In this document: positions 24,329-33,144 of the stretch, in pieces
Layout of the letters: each line of letters opens with the position of its first letter
Numbering within the stretch: position 1 is the stretch's first letter
Source: JAJDXW01 sp965223775
GTDB taxonomy: Bacteria; Pseudomonadota; Gammaproteobacteria; HK1
Direction of reading: 5' to 3'
DNA length: 64,000 nucleotides
Assembly: GCA_965223775.1 (NCBI GenBank)
Contig: OZ245021.1
Location: 2,976,001 to 3,040,000, forward strand
Notes under the pieces: model-generated
The model's input: the letters and a program-made list of their open reading frames with translations, nothing else
Databases searched by the model: none
What the model was told of the DNA's origin: nothing
Made by a program: the position numbers and the translations under genes

Positions 24329-26119
24329 ATGCCGGATGCCTACCCGATCACCGAACACACCTACGACGTCGTCGTCGTCGGCGCCGGCGGAGCCGGGCTG
24401 CGCGCGACCCTGGGACTCGCCGCCAAGGGTCTCTCCACCGCGTGCGTCACGAAGGTGTTTCCGACCCGCAGCCACACGGTGGCGGCCCAGGGCGGGATGA
24501 GCGCCGCCCTCGGAAACATGGGCGAGGACGACTGGCGCTGGCACATGTACGACACCGTCAAGGGATCCGACTGGCTCGGAGACCAGGACGCGATCGAGTT
24601 CATGTGCCGCGAGGCGATGCCCGCCGTGCTCGAGCTCGAGCACTACGGGGTGCCGTTCTCCCGGACCGAGGACGGTCGCATCTACCAGCGTCCCTTCGGC
24701 GGCATGACCACCCGGTACGGCGAGGGAATCGCGCAGCGCACCTGTGCGGCGGCGGACCGGACCGGTCACGCGATCCTGCACACGCTCTACCAGCAGTCCC
24801 TGAAGCACGACGCCGAGTTCTTCGTCGAGTACTTCGCCCTCGACCTGCTCATGGACGACACGGGAGCCTGCCGGGGGATCCTCGCCTGGGATCTCGACAC
24901 CGGCACCCTGCACCGCTTCCGGGCTCACGCGACCGTGCTCGCCACTGGCGGGTACGGCCGGACCTACTTCTCGTGCACCTCCGCGCACACCTGCACCGGC
25001 GACGGCAACGCGATGGTGCTGCGCGCGGGGTTGCCGCTCCAGGACATGGAATTCGTGCAGTTTCATCCGACGGGCGTCTACGGTGCAGGCTGCCTCATTA
25101 CCGAGGGGGTGCGCGGCGAAGGCGGGTTCATCACCAACTCCGAAGGCGAGCGCTTCATGGAGCGGTACGCGCCAAACGCCAAGGACCTCGCATCGCGCGA
25201 CGTGGTGAGCCGCTCGATGACCGTCGAGATCCGGGAGGGTCGCGGGGTGGGCTCGCTCCAGGACCACCTGCACCTTCACCTCGATCACCTCGAGAGCGAC
25301 GTCATCGAGAAGCGGCTGCCCGGGATCTCCGAGACCGCGCGGATATTCGCGGACGTCGACGTGACCAAGGAGCCCATCCCGGTGCTCCCGACCGTGCACT
25401 ACAACATGGGGGGGATCCCCACGAACGTCCACGGCGAGGTGGTGACCTCGGAAGCCGGAAACCCGGAGGCGCTGGTGCCGGGATTGCTGGCGATCGGGGA
25501 GTGCGCCTGCGTATCCGTGCACGGCGCGAACCGGCTCGGCTCGAATTCGCTGCTCGACATCGTCGTGTTCGGTCGGGCGGCCGCCGAGCGGTGCGCCGAA
25601 CTCGTCACGCCCGGTGAATCCCATCCACCGCTCCCCGGGGATTGCGAGGCGCGCGCGCTCGAGAACTTCGACCGGTTCCGTCAGGCCGGGGGGTCGCGGG
25701 CGACCGCATCCATCCGCCTCGACATGCAGCGGATCATGCAGAACAATGCGGCCGTGTTCCGCACCGGCGAAGTGCTGGAGGAAGGCTGCCGGCTCATCGA
25801 CGAGTGCCGGGCGACCATGAGCGACATCAAGGTTTCCGACCGGTCTCTGGTGTGGAACTCCGACCTGGTGGAGACGCTCGAGCTCGACAATCTCATCCGG
25901 CAGGCGGTCGTGACCATGCATTCGGCGAACCACCGCACCGAGAGTCGTGGCGCGCACGCGCGGGAGGACTATCCGGAGCGCGACGATGCGAACTGGCTCA
26001 AGCACACCCTTTGCCGGCTTCGCAACGGCACGGCGCCGGAATTCGCCTACCGGCGCGTCCATCTCGAGACGTTGACGAACGACGTACCGTCGTTTCCCCC
26101 GCAGCCGCGGAGCTATTGA
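24329..26119 (+). CDS. sdhA: Succinate dehydrogenase flavoprotein subunit
   Basis: 596 residues. It has an N-terminal FAD site (VVVVGAGGAGLRATLGLA), the covalent-FAD histidine in TRSHTVAAQGG, the capping domain, active-site segments (FHPTGVYGAGCLITEGVRGEGG; HYNMGGIPTN) and the HGANRLGSNSLLDIVVFGRAA loop. The C-terminal helical domain ends in the usual RP-like tail. It oxidises succinate to fumarate on the cytoplasmic face of complex II. It follows sdhD by 6 bp. Confidence 0.98.
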   Translation: MPDAYPITEHTYDVVVVGAGGAGLRATLGLAAKGLSTACVTKVFPTRSHTVAAQGGMSAALGNMGEDDWRWHMYDTVKGSDWLGDQDAIEFMCREAMPAVLELEHYGVPFSRTEDGRIYQRPFGGMTTRYGEGIAQRTCAAADRTGHAILHTLYQQSLKHDAEFFVEYFALDLLMDDTGACRGILAWDLDTGTLHRFRAHATVLATGGYGRTYFSCTSAHTCTGDGNAMVLRAGLPLQDMEFVQFHPTGVYGAGCLITEGVRGEGGFITNSEGERFMERYAPNAKDLASRDVVSRSMTVEIREGRGVGSLQDHLHLHLDHLESDVIEKRLPGISETARIFADVDVTKEPIPVLPTVHYNMGGIPTNVHGEVVTSEAGNPEALVPGLLAIGECACVSVHGANRLGSNSLLDIVVFGRAAAERCAELVTPGESHPPLPGDCEARALENFDRFRQAGGSRATASIRLDMQRIMQNNAAVFRTGEVLEEGCRLIDECRATMSDIKVSDRSLVWNSDLVETLELDNLIRQAVVTMHSANHRTESRGAHAREDYPERDDANWLKHTLCRLRNGTAPEFAYRRVHLETLTNDVPSFPPQPRSY

Positions 26120-26128
26120 GAGACGAGG

Positions 26129-26911
26129 ATGGCCCGACTGACGCTACCGCCGAACTCGAAGGTGGAGTCCGGGAAGACCCACCGCGCGTCTTCCGGAGCC
26201 AGGAACGTCCGACGGTTCGTCATCTACCGTTGGGCTCCGGACGACGGGCGCAACCCGCGGACCGATACGTTCGAGGTGGACCTCGACGATTGCGGGCCGA
26301 TGGTTCTCGACGCCCTCAACAAGATCAAGGACGAGGTGGACTCCACCCTGACCTTCCGCCGTTCCTGCCGGGAGGGAGTCTGCGGGTCGTGCTCGATGAA
26401 CATCGGGGGCGTCAACACGCTGGCGTGCACCTCCCCGATCCGCGACGTGAAGGGCGACGTGAAGATATTTCCACTTCCCCACCTTCCGGTGGTCAAGGAT
26501 CTCGTTCCCGATCTGAAGCAGTTCTACGCGCAGTACGCGTCGATCAAGCCGTGGATGCGCGCCGTGACCCCGCCGCCTCCGGACCGGGAACGGCTCCAGT
26601 CTTCGGAGGACCGCGACCGGCTGGATGGGCTCTACGAGTGCATCCTGTGCGCGTGCTGCTCCACGAGCTGTCCAAGCTACTGGTGGAACGGGGAGCGCTA
26701 TCTCGGGCCCGCCGTGCTCCTCCAGGCGTACCGATGGATCGCGGACAGCCGCGACGAGTACTCCGGTGAGCGCTTGGACGAGCTCGAGGACCCGTTCCGG
26801 CTCTATCGATGTCACACCATCATGAACTGCACGCGCGCCTGCCCCAAGGGTCTCAACCCGGCAAAGGCGATCGCCGAGATCAAGAAGATGATGGTGGTCC
26901 GCCAGCTCTGA
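26129..26911 (+). CDS. sdhB: Succinate dehydrogenase iron-sulfur subunit
   Basis: 260 residues. The N-terminal ferredoxin domain has the 2Fe-2S ligands in SCREGVCGSCSMNIGG plus a later Cys. The C-terminal domain has CILCACCSTSCPSYWWN and CHTIMNCTRACPKGLNP, ligating the 4Fe-4S and 3Fe-4S clusters. It wires SdhA to the quinone site. It is slightly longer at the N-terminus (basic RLTLPPNSKVESGKTHRAS) than the enteric protein. The stop shares one base with the sdhE start. Confidence 0.98.
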   Translation: MARLTLPPNSKVESGKTHRASSGARNVRRFVIYRWAPDDGRNPRTDTFEVDLDDCGPMVLDALNKIKDEVDSTLTFRRSCREGVCGSCSMNIGGVNTLACTSPIRDVKGDVKIFPLPHLPVVKDLVPDLKQFYAQYASIKPWMRAVTPPPPDRERLQSSEDRDRLDGLYECILCACCSTSCPSYWWNGERYLGPAVLLQAYRWIADSRDEYSGERLDELEDPFRLYRCHTIMNCTRACPKGLNPAKAIAEIKKMMVVRQL

Positions 26912-27195
26912 TGGGGGACGGCATGGCGCTCGACAGGCGGCTTCGGTGGCGTTGCCGGCGCGGCACACGCGAGATGGACCTGATGCTCGACCGGTTTCTG
27001 GGTACCGCCGGCGACCCCCTGGACGAGGACACGAGGCGCAGTCTCGAGCGACTGCTCGACCAGCCGGATCGGGACATACTCGACTGGATCGCCCGGCGGT
27101 GCGTTCCGCCGGACGCCGCGCTCGCGGCCCTGGTGGAGCGGATCCGGGCCGCGTCGGCCGCCTCCGGCGACGAACGAGTCACCCGTGCTTCATGA
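26911..27195 (+). CDS. sdhE: FAD assembly factor SdhE
   Basis: 94 residues, a small all-helical protein that helps attach FAD covalently to SdhA. It carries the family motif as RRGTREMDLMLDRF (canonical RGxxE) and the usual DILDWI near the end. The start overlaps the sdhB stop (TGATG). An in-frame ATG at 26923 is an alternative that would give a more typical length. Operon position directly after sdhB supports the call. In enterics it is paired with ygfX, which here lies upstream of sdhC on the other strand. Confidence 0.92.
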   Translation: MGDGMALDRRLRWRCRRGTREMDLMLDRFLGTAGDPLDEDTRRSLERLLDQPDRDILDWIARRCVPPDAALAALVERIRAASAASGDERVTRAS

Positions 27196-28042
27196 TCCCT
27201 GCATGGCGAGCGTGGAGGTCCGCGGCGCCGACGCGGCCGGATTCCTCCAGGGCCAGTTGACGAGCGACGTTGCGGCGCTCGCTCCGCGCGGCGTCGTCCT
27301 GAGCGCCTGGTGCACGCCGCGTGGACAGGTGCGGAACCTCTTCTGGCTTGTCCGGCGCTCCGACGGGGCGCGGTTCTCCCTGGTCGCTCCGGCCGGTGAG
27401 GTGGACGACCTCGTCCGGCGCCTGCGGGGGTTCGTTCTGAGAGCGAAGGTCGAAGTGGAACGAACCGGCGACCGGGTGCTGGGCGCCGCCGGACCCGGGT
27501 CCGAGGCATTCGTCACCGGCCGCGTGGGGGGCGTCCCCGCGCCGGGATTCGCCGCCGAGTCCGCCGACCGGCTCGCAATTCATCTCCCTGGCGACCCGAC
27601 CCGCTTCCTCCTCCTGGGATCGGACGCGCTTCCGCCGGAAGTGCCGGACGCCGAATGGCGGCGACTGGAGATCAGGGCCGGTATCGCGTGGCTCACCGAC
27701 GAGACGCGCGAGTCGTTCATCCCTCAGATGCTCAACCTCGACCGCCTCGGGGCGCTGAGCTTCGAGAAGGGCTGTTATCCCGGGCAGGAAGTCATCGCCC
27801 GGACACGCTATCTCGGCCGCCTCAAGCGCAGGCTCTACCCGGCGCGGCTCGCGGCGGGGGCCCGGCCGATGCCCGGAGACCCGATCCGGTCCGGTGATCG
27901 GAGCGCGGGTACGATCGTCGCCGCCGAGGGAGAAGACGCGGGTGGCGGCTACGAGTTGCTCGCGGTCCTTCCGACCGGGCTCGCAGACGAGCGGCTCGAG
28001 AGCGAAGACGGGCGCCGCATCTTTCTGTCCCCCGAGGGATAG
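27185..28042 (+). CDS. ygfZ: YgfZ/GcvT-like folate-binding iron-sulfur protein
   Basis: 285 residues with a GcvT-like fold. The diagnostic KGCYPGQEVIARTRYLGRLKRRL motif contains the conserved cysteine (K-G-C-Y-x-G-Q-E), at about residue 198. The N-terminal part (VRGADAAGFLQGQLTSDV) is also typical. YgfZ supports Fe-S enzymes through a tetrahydrofolate-dependent step. The start is GTG 27185, overlapping sdhE by 11 nt, and ATG 27203 is possible. Placement behind an Fe-S-rich operon is fitting. Confidence 0.92.
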   Translation: MLHDPCMASVEVRGADAAGFLQGQLTSDVAALAPRGVVLSAWCTPRGQVRNLFWLVRRSDGARFSLVAPAGEVDDLVRRLRGFVLRAKVEVERTGDRVLGAAGPGSEAFVTGRVGGVPAPGFAAESADRLAIHLPGDPTRFLLLGSDALPPEVPDAEWRRLEIRAGIAWLTDETRESFIPQMLNLDRLGALSFEKGCYPGQEVIARTRYLGRLKRRLYPARLAAGARPMPGDPIRSGDRSAGTIVAAEGEDAGGGYELLAVLPTGLADERLESEDGRRIFLSPEG

Positions 28043-28075
28043 AGGGCCGCGCTCGGCGGCCGGCGCGGTGTCGGC

Positions 28076-29104
28076 ATGAACCACCGCGGTTCGCCCATGG
28101 ACCCGCCCATTTCTTCTCCCGCGGTACCGGCATGGCGGTTCCGGCCGGCATGGTGGTTGCCCGGCCCGCACCTCCAGACGTTCTGGGCCGCGTTTTTTCG
28201 TCGCCGCGGCAAACCGGTGCTGGAACGCGAACGCATCGAGCTCCCGGACGGCGATTTTCTCGATCTCGACTGGAACGGGAGCGATTCCGGGCACGGCCCG
28301 CTGGTGCTGCTCCTTCACGGCCTGGAGGGATCGAGCGAATCGCCTTACGCCTGGGGGCTGCTTGCGGCCTTCGGGCGCAGCGGGTGGCCCGCCGCGGTGA
28401 TGCACTTCAGGGGTTGCGGCGGCGAGCCGAATCGGCTCGCACGGTGCTACCACTCGGGAGAGACTCGCGATCTCGCCTGGGTCGTCGAAGCGATCGGAAG
28501 ACGTTTCCCGGAGCGTCCTCTCTTCGCGGCCGGCGTCTCCCTCGGGGGAAACGTCCTGCTCAAATGGCTTGGGGAACTCGGCCCCGAAGCGCCGCTCGCC
28601 GGGGCGGCCGCGGTGTCGGTGCCCTTCGATCTCGGCCGGAGTGCCGATCGAATCGAACAAGGATTTTCAAAAATCTATCGGCGATATCTCGTGCGAGAAT
28701 TGCATCGGAAGATCCGCGCGAAATTCGGCACGTGGAACGAGAGCCCGATCGATCTCTCGAAGCTGTCCCGGTGGCGAACGTTCAGGGAATTCGACGAGAA
28801 CGTAACCTCCCCCCTGCATGGATTCGACGGGGCGGAGGACTACTATCGCAAGGCGAGCAGCGGTCCGTTCGTGGCCCGGATCCGGGTCCCTACCCTCATC
28901 GTGCAAGCGGAAAACGATCCGTTCGTGCCCGGTTCGGTCGTTCCTCCGCTTTCCCCGTCGGTGCGTCTGGAGGCGTCTGCGTACGGAGGGCACGCGGGTT
29001 TCGTCGCCGGAGCCGTCCCGGGCCGCCCCCGATACTGGCTGGAAGAACGAATTCCCGCCTTCTTCGAGGAAGTGCTGACCGGCCGGTCTTGTCGATCTTC
29101 GTAG
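28076..29104 (+). CDS. yheT: YheT-type alpha/beta hydrolase
   Basis: 342 residues. The family start (WRFRPAWWLPGPHLQTFWAAFFRR) is followed by the alpha/beta fold: LLLHGLEGSSESPYA (oxyanion), MHFRGCGGEPNR, nucleophile elbow GVSLGGNVLLKWLGE, then the acid loop (VQAENDPFVPG) and the catalytic histidine in YGGHAGFV. The substrate is unknown. Relatives include YheT/ABHD1-3 esterases. Its TAG stop falls inside the start of a degenerate intergenic repeat (copy D). Confidence 0.9.
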   Translation: MNHRGSPMDPPISSPAVPAWRFRPAWWLPGPHLQTFWAAFFRRRGKPVLERERIELPDGDFLDLDWNGSDSGHGPLVLLLHGLEGSSESPYAWGLLAAFGRSGWPAAVMHFRGCGGEPNRLARCYHSGETRDLAWVVEAIGRRFPERPLFAAGVSLGGNVLLKWLGELGPEAPLAGAAAVSVPFDLGRSADRIEQGFSKIYRRYLVRELHRKIRAKFGTWNESPIDLSKLSRWRTFREFDENVTSPLHGFDGAEDYYRKASSGPFVARIRVPTLIVQAENDPFVPGSVVPPLSPSVRLEASAYGGHAGFVAGAVPGRPRYWLEERIPAFFEEVLTGRSCRSS

Positions 29105-29325
29105 CGAGGGCGCACGTTTCCGCAGCAGCGGGACGAACGGAGGGCAAGAGCGCTTGCGCGCTGGCGAAGACTTAGCCGGCGCCGGCGCCGGCGCCGGCGC
29201 TGGCGCGTTTGGGCTGGCGAAGCGGTTCGAGGGGTACGGCCCGCGCTACCGTGGCGAACGAAGTGAGCGCGAAGCGATGAATCGGCGCCCGCAACGGGAC
29301 GGATTGGCGCGAAATGCGAGCCACG
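29092..29325. repeat. CTAG-type intergenic repeat, copy D (degenerate)
   Basis: Fills the gap between yheT and pnp. It shares TTCGTAGCGAGGGCG with the arm TTTCGTCGCGAGGGCG of copy B. It also shares an interior with CGCTGGCGAAG...TAGCC, GGCGCGTTTG, CGAAGCGG and GTACGGCCCG in the same order as copy B. The CTAG ends have decayed, and a GCCGGC microsatellite interrupts it at 29172-29200. Boundaries are approximate. Confidence 0.55.
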
Positions 29326-29327
29326 GG

Positions 29328-31439
29328 TCAGGAGGCGCCGTCCACCGCCTTCATGCTGAGCCGCACGCGGCCCTGCTTGTCGACCTCGAGCACCTTGACC
29401 CGAACCATCTGCCCTTCGCGGAGCTTGTCGTTCACGTTCTCGACCCGCTCGTTGGAAATCTGGGAGATGTGCACGAGGCCATCCTTGCCGGGAAGAATGT
29501 TCACGAAGGCGCCGAAGTCCATGATCTTCTGCACCCTGCCTTCGTAGACGACCCCCACTTCCACATCGGCGGTAATCTGCTCGATGCGGCGTCGTGCCTC
29601 CTGTCCCCCGAGCGCGTCGACCGACGCGATCTTGATGGTTCCGTCGTCGGACACGTCGATCGCGGCCCCCGTCTCCTCGGTGATGCTCCGTATGGTCGCA
29701 CCGCCGCGTCCGATGACGTCCCGGATCTTCTCCGGATCGATCTTGATGGTGATGATGCGAGGCGCGTACTCCGACATCTCCTGCCTCGGCTCCCGAATGG
29801 ACTCGGCCATTCGGTCGAGGATATGCATGCGCCCCGCGTGGGCTTGGGTGAGCGCCTGCTGCATGATCTCCCGGGTAATTCCTTCGATCTTGATGTCCAT
29901 CTGGAGGGCGTTCACCCCACGCTCGGTCCCGGCTACCTTGAAGTCCATGTCGCCGAGATGGTCCTCGTCGCCCATGATGTCGGACAGCACCGCGAACCGA
30001 CCGTCCTCCTTGACGAGGCCCATCGCGATTCCCGCGACCGGGGCATGAATGGGCACGCCTGCGTCCATCAACGCCATGCTGGAACCGCACACCGAGGCCA
30101 TCGAGCTCGATCCGTTCGATTCGGTGATCTCGGACACCACCCGGATGACGTAGGGGAAGTCGTCCAGGCTCGGCATCACCGAGCGAATCCCGCGTTTCGC
30201 CAGCCGTCCGTGACCGATTTCGCGCCGTCTCGGTCCGATGTTTCGGCCCGTCTCGCCAACACAGTAGGGCGGAAAGTTGTAGTGGAAGAGGAACGGATCC
30301 CGCCGCTCGCCCTCCAGGGCGTCGACGATCTGCGCGTCGCGGCTGTTTCCGAGCGTGATCGCCACCAGGGCCTGGGTTTCGCCTCGGGTGAACAGCGCCG
30401 ACCCGTGGGCACGGGGCAGCACGCCCACTCGGGTCGCGACCTCCCGCACGGCGTCGAGATCCCGGCCGTCGATGCGCGGCTTCCCATCCAGGATCCGGCT
30501 CCGCACGACCTTCTTCTCGATCCTGGAAACTGCGTCCGCGACATGCTGGGCCGTCCAGCGCGGCTCCCCGTCCTCGCCCGAGGAACCGCCGATCCGGGTT
30601 TCGACCCATCGCCGGATCTCGGCCAGGGTCCCCTGCCGCTCGGCCTTGTCGACGATTCGGTAGGCATCGGCGATCCGATCTCCCACCAGCGCCTCCGCCC
30701 GCTCCGCGAGGGTCGTGTCCTTCGGCGGTGGCGCCCAGTTCCACGCCGGGCGCCCCGCTTCCGCGGCGAGCTCACGAATGAGGCCGATGACCGGCTGCAT
30801 CTGCTCGTGGCCGAACGTGACCGCCCCGAGCATCACCTCCTCGGACAGCTCCCGCGCTTCGGACTCGACCATCAGGACGGCGCCGCTCGTCCCCGCCACG
30901 ACCAGATCGAGATCCGATTCGGCGAGAGCGGCGAATCCGGGATTGAGCAGATACCGTCCGTCCGCGTATCCCACGCGTACCGCGCCGATCGGTCCGTTGA
31001 ACGGAATTCCCGAGCAGGCCACCGCGGCCGACGCGCCGATCATCGCCGGGATGTCCGGATCGATGTCCGGATCCGCCGACACCACGGTCGCCATGATCTG
31101 GGTCTCGTTGCGGAACCCCTTGGGAAACAGGGGCCGCATCGGGCGGTCGATCAGCCGGCAGGTCAGGATCTCCTTCTCGCCGGGGCGGCCTTCCCGGCGA
31201 AAGAAACCGCCGGGAATGCGGCCGGCGGCATAGGTCTTTTCCTGATAATCCACGGTGAGAGGAAAGAAGTCACGATCCGAGGGGCCGGACCGATCCGCCA
31301 CCACGGTGGCGAGCACCACCGTATCGCCGAGCGACGCCATCACCGCTCCCGACGCCTGCCGGGCGATTTCGCCGGTTTCGAGAGTGAGGAGGTGGTCGCC
31401 GTACTGGATGCTCTTCTTGATGGATGACGGGCGGGGCAT
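29328..31439 (-). CDS. pnp: Polynucleotide phosphorylase
   Basis: 703 residues. Two RNase PH cores flank a helical linker (GGFFRREGRPGEKEILTCRLIDRP in the first; LSDIMGDEDHLGDMDFKVAGT with catalytic aspartates in the second). A KH domain (VIGRGGATIRSITEETGA) and an S1 domain (VGVVYEGRVQKIMDFGAFVN) follow. It degrades RNA phosphorolytically in the RNA degradosome. It follows rpsO by 83 bp. That order is universal in proteobacteria, where pnp represses itself after RNase III cleavage of the leader. Confidence 0.98.
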   Translation of the reverse strand: MPRPSSIKKSIQYGDHLLTLETGEIARQASGAVMASLGDTVVLATVVADRSGPSDRDFFPLTVDYQEKTYAAGRIPGGFFRREGRPGEKEILTCRLIDRPMRPLFPKGFRNETQIMATVVSADPDIDPDIPAMIGASAAVACSGIPFNGPIGAVRVGYADGRYLLNPGFAALAESDLDLVVAGTSGAVLMVESEARELSEEVMLGAVTFGHEQMQPVIGLIRELAAEAGRPAWNWAPPPKDTTLAERAEALVGDRIADAYRIVDKAERQGTLAEIRRWVETRIGGSSGEDGEPRWTAQHVADAVSRIEKKVVRSRILDGKPRIDGRDLDAVREVATRVGVLPRAHGSALFTRGETQALVAITLGNSRDAQIVDALEGERRDPFLFHYNFPPYCVGETGRNIGPRRREIGHGRLAKRGIRSVMPSLDDFPYVIRVVSEITESNGSSSMASVCGSSMALMDAGVPIHAPVAGIAMGLVKEDGRFAVLSDIMGDEDHLGDMDFKVAGTERGVNALQMDIKIEGITREIMQQALTQAHAGRMHILDRMAESIREPRQEMSEYAPRIITIKIDPEKIRDVIGRGGATIRSITEETGAAIDVSDDGTIKIASVDALGGQEARRRIEQITADVEVGVVYEGRVQKIMDFGAFVNILPGKDGLVHISQISNERVENVNDKLREGQMVRVKVLEVDKQGRVRLSMKAVDGAS

Positions 31440-31522
31440 TTAGGAGATTCCTGAAGGCAAGTGGAAATGCGACCCTCGGAAACGAAACCGGGGGCCGAAG
31501 GGGGATCTACCGGCGCATGTAC

Positions 31523-31792
31523 TCAGCGACGAAGGCCGAGGTCGCCGATCAGGGAACGGTACCTGCCGTGATCCACCCGACGCAGATAGTCGAGCAGCCG
31601 GCGGCGCTTGCTGACCAGCCGGAGAAGGCCCTGACGGGAATGACGATCGTGGATGTGCGTCTTGAAATGATCGGTCAGATACTGGATGCGGGCCGTCAGA
31701 AGCGCGACCTGCACTTCGGGCGAGCCGGTATCTTCCGGACCGCGCCGAAACCTGGATACGATATCCGATTTCTGCTGCACGTTCAGCGTCAT
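31523..31792 (-). CDS. rpsO: Ribosomal protein S15
   Basis: 89 residues, normal length, all-helical 16S rRNA-binding protein of the small subunit. It has FRRGPEDTGSPEVQVALLTARI and HIHDRHSRQGLLRLVSKRRRLLDYLRR. It binds the central domain of 16S rRNA and in other bacteria represses its own mRNA through a leader structure. It lies between truB and pnp in the conserved order. Confidence 0.98.
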   Translation of the reverse strand: MTLNVQQKSDIVSRFRRGPEDTGSPEVQVALLTARIQYLTDHFKTHIHDRHSRQGLLRLVSKRRRLLDYLRRVDHGRYRSLIGDLGLRR

Positions 31793-31889
31793 CGAGTCAA
31801 CCTGTCAGAACTTGAGCGCGGGTATTCTACCTGCGCGACCGCCCCCACAACAAGGCGGCGCTTTCCGGCGCCCGCGCGTCGAAACCCCC

Positions 31890-32798
31890 TCACCCACCGA
31901 TCAGGCGGCGGGGAGCGATGCGTCCGTCGTCGAGCACCTCTCCGACACCCATGAACCGCTCGTCCTCCGCGCGCAGGCGGACCCAGCCCGCCGTCGGGGC
32001 GCGAGGCACCCTCACGGGCTGTCCTCTGCGCAGATACCAGGCGGTATCGCGGGAGAGCGAAACGGCCGGCCAATCGGAGAGCACCGACTCCATCGGGGTC
32101 AGGTACCGTTCGATCGACCCGGATCGCTCGGCCTCCTGCAAGGCTTCGAGAGGGACCATTTCGTCCTCGCCGAACGGACCGCTCCCCACCCGCCGCAATT
32201 CGACCACGTGCGCGGTGGTGCCGAGCGCCTCTCCGATGTCTTCGCTCAGGGTCCGGACGTACGTTCCCTTGGAGCATTCGATGTCGAGATCGATCCGGTC
32301 CTGGTCCCAGTGCCTGCACACGAGGCGGTGAATCACCACCGGGCGAGGTTCGCGTTCCACCGTGATGCCCTGATGGGCCAGCTTGTAGAGCCGTTGCCCT
32401 TGATGCTTGAGGGCGGAGTGCATGGGCGGGACCTGCTCGATTGCGCCTCGAAAGCGCTCCAGCGCCGCCTCGACCGCCTGGTCGGAGAGAAGAGGGACCG
32501 GGCGCGTATCCACCACTGCCCCTTCCGCGTCCCCGGTCGCCGTGCGCACCCCGAGGCGGATGCCGGCCCGGTAGCGCTTGTCGGCGTTCAGCAGGAATCC
32601 GGAGAGCTTCGTGGCTTCGCCGAGACAGATGGGAAGCAGGCCGGACGCCAACCGATCCAGGCTTCCGGTGTGGCCGGCCTTGCGCGCCCCGAAGAGGCGC
32701 TTGACCACTTGCAGCACCTGATTGGAACCGAGCTCCCGGGGCTTGTCGAGAAGGACCACTCCATGCACATCCCGGCCGCCGCGCCTGCTACGGCCCAT
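31890..32798 (-). CDS. truB: tRNA pseudouridine-55 synthase
   Basis: 302 residues. The N-terminal catalytic domain has HGVVLLDKPRELGSNQVLQ and the motif GHTGSLDRLASGLLPICLGEATK containing the nucleophilic Asp. The conserved Tyr appears in KRYRAGIRLG and the PUA-like tail in the last 60 residues. It forms pseudouridine 55 in the T-loop of most tRNAs. ATG 32798 overlaps the rbfA end. Confidence 0.97.
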   Translation of the reverse strand: MGRSRRGGRDVHGVVLLDKPRELGSNQVLQVVKRLFGARKAGHTGSLDRLASGLLPICLGEATKLSGFLLNADKRYRAGIRLGVRTATGDAEGAVVDTRPVPLLSDQAVEAALERFRGAIEQVPPMHSALKHQGQRLYKLAHQGITVEREPRPVVIHRLVCRHWDQDRIDLDIECSKGTYVRTLSEDIGEALGTTAHVVELRRVGSGPFGEDEMVPLEALQEAERSGSIERYLTPMESVLSDWPAVSLSRDTAWYLRRGQPVRVPRAPTAGWVRLRAEDERFMGVGEVLDDGRIAPRRLIGG

Positions 32799-33144
32799 CG
32801 AGGCCCTCCGGGCCGGCGAGCAGCCGCTCGATGCGCGCGGCGGTCTCGGGCGATCGGTCGTGCTCGAAACGAAGCTCCGGGACATTGCGAACCCGCAGCC
32901 GTCCCGCCAACCGCGTGCGCAGATACCGGGCCGCCCGGCGCAACGCGCGCAGGGTCTCTTCGTGGTCCTCCCCGGGGGACATCTGCACGTGCACCCGCGC
33001 GCAGGCCAGATCCCGCGCCACCTCGACATCCGAGACGGTTACCGAGGCGAAGCGAGGATCGGCGGTCTCCCACTGCAACAGTCCGGCGAGGTCGCGGCGA
33101 ATCTGGCGTCCGAGCCGGGCCGCCCGGTCGAACTCGCGCGGCAT
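32788..33144 (-). CDS. rbfA: Ribosome-binding factor A
   Basis: 118-residue KH-like protein for 30S maturation. It starts MPREFDRAARLGRQIRRDLA and contains DPRFASVTVSDVEVARDLACARVHV, then LRTRLAGRLRVRNVPELRFEHD. Start and stop both overlap neighbours (infB TGATG, truB by 11 nt), so it is tightly coupled in the rimP-to-pnp operon. Confidence 0.96.
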   Translation of the reverse strand: MPREFDRAARLGRQIRRDLAGLLQWETADPRFASVTVSDVEVARDLACARVHVQMSPGEDHEETLRALRRAARYLRTRLAGRLRVRNVPELRFEHDRSPETAARIERLLAGPEGLDGP